Positions 34,703-36,753 of a stretch of DNA of 36,753 bases are shown here, in pieces. This DNA is from a bacterium (GTDB lineage Bacteria > Bacillota > Limnochordia > DTU080 > RSA5). The notes beneath the pieces are model-generated. The model saw only the letters and a list, made by a program, of their open reading frames with translations. It searched no databases and had not been told where the DNA came from. Numbering within the stretch: position 1 is the first letter of the stretch; the number at the start of each line of letters is the position of its first letter. The position numbers were made by a program, and so were the translations under genes. The DNA is taken from the NCBI GenBank assembly GCA_002919195.1, contig PKEU01000021.1:1-36753 (forward strand). The letters run 5' to 3'.

Positions 34703-35656
34703 CTATTCAGACCCCTCTTCCTCAAGAACTCGCTCCGCTGCCCGCAGCTTGGCACTGCGTGCTCTGGGGTTGGCCCTCACTTCCGCCTCGTCGGGAAGCA
34801 CGGGCCGCCGGGTAAGGATCTTGATCCGTGGTTTTTTCCCACACTGGCAAACTGCCAGCTCGGGCGGACAAGTACACCCCCGGGACTCCTCCTGAAAAAA
34901 ACGCTTGACGATCCGGTCCTCCAACGAGTGGAAACTGATGACGACCAGCCGCCCACCCCGCCGCAAACGGCGTGTCCCCGCTTCCAGCCCCTCCTTGAGG
35001 GCGCCGAGTTCATCGTTGACGGCGATGCGCAGGGCCTGGAATGTCCTCCGGGCCGGGTGGGGACCCGTCCGCCGCGCTCTTGCGGGAATGGCCGCTTTCA
35101 CGATCGCCACCAACTGCTCTGAAGTGGTGATCGGACGGACCGCCCGCTCTTGGTCGATAAATCGGGCGATCCGATCAGCAAAGCGCTCTTCCCCGTACTC
35201 CCGGAGAATCCGGGCGATCTCCTCCACCGGCAGCGTCGCCAAGAGCTCGGCAGCGGTCTTTGGCGCATCGGGTCCCATGCGCATGTCCAGAGGAGCATCG
35301 CTTTGGTAGCGAAAGCCCCGCTCTGCTCGATCCAGTTGGTGGGACGAGACGCCAAGATCGAGCAAAATGCCGTCGACGAGGTCGACGTTTCGTTCATCGA
35401 GGACCCGGTCCAACTCCCGGAAGTTGGCTTGGACCGCCACAAAACGCTCGCCAAAGGGAGCCAGCCGTCGGGAGGCCGCCTCAACCGCTTGAGGGTCCCG
35501 GTCGATACCGATCAGCCTGACCGCGGGCGCCGAGGCCAAGATCGCCTGGGCGTGGCCACCGCCGCCCAGCGTGCAATCGAGGTAAACGCCTCCCGCCCTC
35601 GGTGCCAAAAACCGGATCACTTCGGACAAGAGAACCGGCTTGTGGTCAAACTCCAC
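34703..35656 (-). CDS. rsmH: 16S rRNA (cytosine-1402-N4) methyltransferase RsmH (MraW)
   Basis: 317 residues from GTG at 35656; a TGA lies in frame just upstream, so no earlier start is possible. The SAM-binding loop 'LDCTLGGGGHAQAIL' is near 26-40, with 'LIGIDRDPQAVEAA', the 'DGILLDLGVSSHQLD' motif and 'VISFHSLEDRIVKRFF' towards the end. It methylates N4 of C1402 in the decoding centre of 16S rRNA. It follows mraZ by 16 bases and ends one base before ftsL. A Cys-rich stretch 'CTCPPELAVCQCG' near 275-290 is usual for this family. Confidence 0.97.
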   Translation of the reverse strand: MEFDHKPVLLSEVIRFLAPRAGGVYLDCTLGGGGHAQAILASAPAVRLIGIDRDPQAVEAASRRLAPFGERFVAVQANFRELDRVLDERNVDLVDGILLDLGVSSHQLDRAERGFRYQSDAPLDMRMGPDAPKTAAELLATLPVEEIARILREYGEERFADRIARFIDQERAVRPITTSEQLVAIVKAAIPARARRTGPHPARRTFQALRIAVNDELGALKEGLEAGTRRLRRGGRLVVISFHSLEDRIVKRFFQEESRGCTCPPELAVCQCGKKPRIKILTRRPVLPDEAEVRANPRARSAKLRAAERVLEEEGSE

Positions 35657-35672
35657 GCATCAATCGTCCCAT

Positions 35673-36104
35673 CTAGATGCCCAGATCGACGATCTTTTCG
35701 GCGATGGCCTCAAAAGAGGCTTCCGCCTGTTGGGCGTACTCTGTCCACACCTCTTTTGCCCACAGCTCGACGCGAGTGGAGACACCGATCACGACGACCT
35801 CTTTCTCCAGCTTCGCGTACTGACGGAGCCCGGCCGGAATCATGATCCTCCCCTGCCTGTCGAACTCCACGTCGGTCGCCCCGGAAAAGAAAAACCGCGT
35901 GAAGGCGCGGGCGTCTCGCTGCGTCAGCGGGAGTCGCTTGAGCTTCTCCTCCACGTTTTTCCACTCGGACTCGGGATACAGAAAAAGGCACTGGTCGAGG
36001 CCGCGGGTGATCACGCACCGCTCCCCTAAATTGTCCCGAAACTTCGCAGGCACGATGATCCTGCCTTTCTCATCGAGCGTGTGCAGGTACTCACCCATAA
36101 ACAC
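35673..36104 (-). CDS. mraZ: Transcriptional regulator MraZ
   Basis: 143 residues from GTG at 36104, the same length and first residues (FMGEY) as I recall for B. subtilis MraZ; a GAGGG lies 9 bases upstream. The in-frame ATG at 36098 would lose two residues. Two AbrB/SpoVT-like half-domains are visible: '[17 protein letters not shown]' (about 11-27) and '[16 protein letters not shown]' (about 85-100), plus the '[12 protein letters not shown]' and '[11 protein letters not shown]' signatures. MraZ forms octamer-dodecamer rings that bind repeats upstream of its own operon and usually represses it. Repeats of that kind are present upstream. Confidence 0.97.
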   Translation of the reverse strand: MFMGEYLHTLDEKGRIIVPAKFRDNLGERCVITRGLDQCLFLYPESEWKNVEEKLKRLPLTQRDARAFTRFFFSGATDVEFDRQGRIMIPAGLRQYAKLEKEVVVIGVSTRVELWAKEVWTEYAQQAEASFEAIAEKIVDLGI

Positions 36105-36131
36105 TGGCCAAATCCCTCGCCCGGCAGATCT

Positions 36132-36147
36132 CCCCACAACCCCCCAC
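36132..36147 (-). promoter_or_regulatory. Putative MraZ-box pair
   Basis: On the minus strand GTGGGG occurs twice with exactly 10-bp period (cores at 36142-36147 and 36132-36137), about 28-43 bases before the mraZ start. MraZ operators in other bacteria are TGGGN direct repeats of about 10-bp period. Two further GTGGG copies lie at 36177-36181 and 36197-36202, at 34 and 21 bp from the neighbours. Confidence 0.5.
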
Positions 36148-36204
36148 TTCCTACCATCTTGCCCCCTGTATTCTCTCCCACAGGGGCAACTCCTGCCCCC
36201 ACAC

Positions 36205-36240
36205 AAAAAAACGCGGCCCACTTTTCTTGCGTGGATCCGC
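36205..36240 (-). terminator. Intrinsic terminator upstream of mraZ
   Basis: GCGGATCCAC (36231-36240) pairs with GTGGGCCGC (36213-36221) through 9 bp with one G-U pair and one bulged A, around a 9-base loop, followed after one base by seven Ts on the minus strand (36205-36211). It lies 101 bases before mraZ on the same strand. It would stop transcripts arriving from the DksA-like gene or from a small RNA, unless it works as an attenuator in the mraZ leader. Confidence 0.78.
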
Positions 36241-36469
36241 TAAGTAGCTGAAGAGTGTGATTTAACCGACAATAAAAGGGAAAGGCGGAAACGTGGGGCC
36301 AGCCGGCGACTTGACCGGCGCTCGATCGCGTTTCAGAACAGACGGGACCCGGCGTGGAGCGCCCAGCGACAAAGGGATTTCCTCAAGGCTGGCGCACCCG
36401 CGCGGCTCGGTCCGACACGCGACGCAACCTGCGAGGTCTTGCTTAACTTCTGTCCGGGACCAGCCTGAG
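36241..36469 (-). ncRNA. Candidate structured RNA upstream of mraZ (function unknown)
   Basis: This gap (36241-36575, no credible ORF) holds nested complementary segments on the minus strand. CTCAGGCT (36469-36462) pairs with AGCCTTGAG (36390-36382, one bulge). Inside it GGTCC plus GACA (36461-36451, two-base bulge) pair with TGTC plus GGACC (36417-36409). That helix encloses a hairpin (36442-36424), and GCGC-GGGT-GCGC (36403-36392) forms a third arm. A second domain is closed by GGCGCTC (36363-36357) with GAGCGCC (36323-36317). An intrinsic terminator follows at 36240. Sequence 36241-36290 is AT-richer and may instead hold a promoter for mraZ. I matched no known RNA family. GC-rich DNA folds easily by chance, so confidence is low. 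Confidence 0.3.
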
Positions 36470-36575
36470 CTCGGCTAAGGTAATCAATTTTAGGTTAATT
36501 CGGTAAACTCGGCCGAACCACCCTGTCAGGCTGTGATTGGAAAAGGCGCGGCAGCACGCTTCACGACGGTCGTCC

Positions 36576-36753
36576 TCAGCTTCGGATCGCGCCGAGGAGG
36601 TCTTTATAGGTGTCGACGTCCATTCCGATGGCGATCCTGCGGCTTTTGATGTCCGAACCGTTCTTGCGAGCGCACTCGACACACCGCTTGGTCTCAGGCA
36701 AAGCCTGCAAACGCTCCTTGGGGATCGGGCGCCCGCAGAGTTCGCACCGGCGT
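36576..36753 (-). CDS. DksA/TraR-type zinc-finger protein, C-terminal part only
   Basis: The last 58 codons of a gene that enters from the right edge; the first base shown belongs to an incomplete codon. The visible part has the four-cysteine finger C-E-L-C-G-R-P-I-P and later C-V-E-C, with 'ERLQALPETKRC' between them. This spacing is typical of the DksA/TraR C4 zinc finger. The remaining 30 residues (ending 'TYKDLLGAIRS') are not characteristic. DksA-type proteins act in the secondary channel of RNA polymerase, but small Bacillus-type members have unknown roles. The stop TGA is at 36576-36578. The gene is on the same strand as mraZ and 470 bases upstream of it. Confidence 0.7.
   Translation of the reverse strand, partial: RRCELCGRPIPKERLQALPETKRCVECARKNGSDIKSRRIAIGMDVDTYKDLLGAIRS

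Noticed and set aside
36183-36199. GGGGCA/TGCCCC inverted repeat upstream of mraZ as a terminator
   Set aside because: Only 6 bp and no T-run follows on either strand; it overlaps the GTGGG repeats.
36441-36453. ACAGAAGTTAAGC on the minus strand matches a conserved 5S rRNA segment
   Set aside because: Only 13 bases match; the rest of a 5S rRNA (about 117 nt, closing helix I) is not found around it.
36508-36525. AGGGTGGT on the minus strand looks like the start of a T-box motif
   Set aside because: It lies only about 50 bases after the DksA-like stop, with no stem I and no terminator right after it, and the following bases (TCGGCC) do not fit ACCGCG.

Overview
The window is a GC-rich (roughly 60% by eye) stretch of chromosome from an endospore-forming Bacillota (Firmicutes) bacterium. 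The sporulation genes spoIIGA, sigE, sigG, spoIIR and a spoIIP-like gene show spore formation. MurE carries the DNPR signature of meso-diaminopimelate ligases. Several proteins resemble Bacillus proteins (YqhG, YqhH, YlmC, YlmD, MrfA/YprA, YmfM/RodZ). Short SD-spaced GTG/TTG starts and Bacillus-like operon order suggest Bacilli or a nearby deep-branching thermophile-like lineage; I cannot name the species. Almost everything is on the minus strand, so transcription runs from high to low coordinates.

Right part (about 36.1 to 21.5 kb): a division and cell-wall (dcw) cluster in the order mraZ, rsmH, ftsL, a PASTA-bearing penicillin-binding protein, murE, murF, mraY, ftsW/spoVE, murG, murB, murA, divIB/ftsQ, ftsZ. 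Genes overlap or nearly touch. murD is missing between mraY and ftsW, ftsA is missing before ftsZ, and murC lies 14 kb downstream. Upstream of mraZ are MraZ-box-like repeats, a strong intrinsic terminator and about 330 bp of GC-rich, foldable sequence without an ORF (a possible structured RNA). The 3' end of a DksA/TraR-type zinc-finger gene lies at the window edge.

Middle (21.5 to 18.0 kb): a compact sporulation locus. spoIIGA-sigE is on the plus strand, convergent with ftsZ and divergent from sigG-spoIIR on the minus strand. A sigma-F-like promoter sits upstream of sigG. The locus therefore encodes the signal (SpoIIR), the receptor protease (SpoIIGA), the activated factor (pro-SigE) and the late forespore factor (SigG) side by side. 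A good terminator closes the sigG-spoIIR unit.

Left-middle (17.9 to 6.9 kb): ylmC and pgeF (ylmD), ftsK/spoIIIE, rodZ, hslO, a large UPF0182 membrane protein, a divergent SpoIIP-like protein with a sigma-E-like promoter, and murC.

Left end (6.9 to 0 kb): three genes for nucleic-acid enzymes follow murC. They are a YqhH-like SNF2 helicase, an unfamiliar coiled-coil protein with a C-terminal block of about 20 cysteines, and an MrfA/YprA-type DExH helicase. A gamma-carbonic-anhydrase-like protein follows. A YqhG-like gene (plus strand, cut by the window edge) runs tail-to-tail into the carbonic anhydrase gene. The helicase/zinc-protein module is the least explained part of the window.
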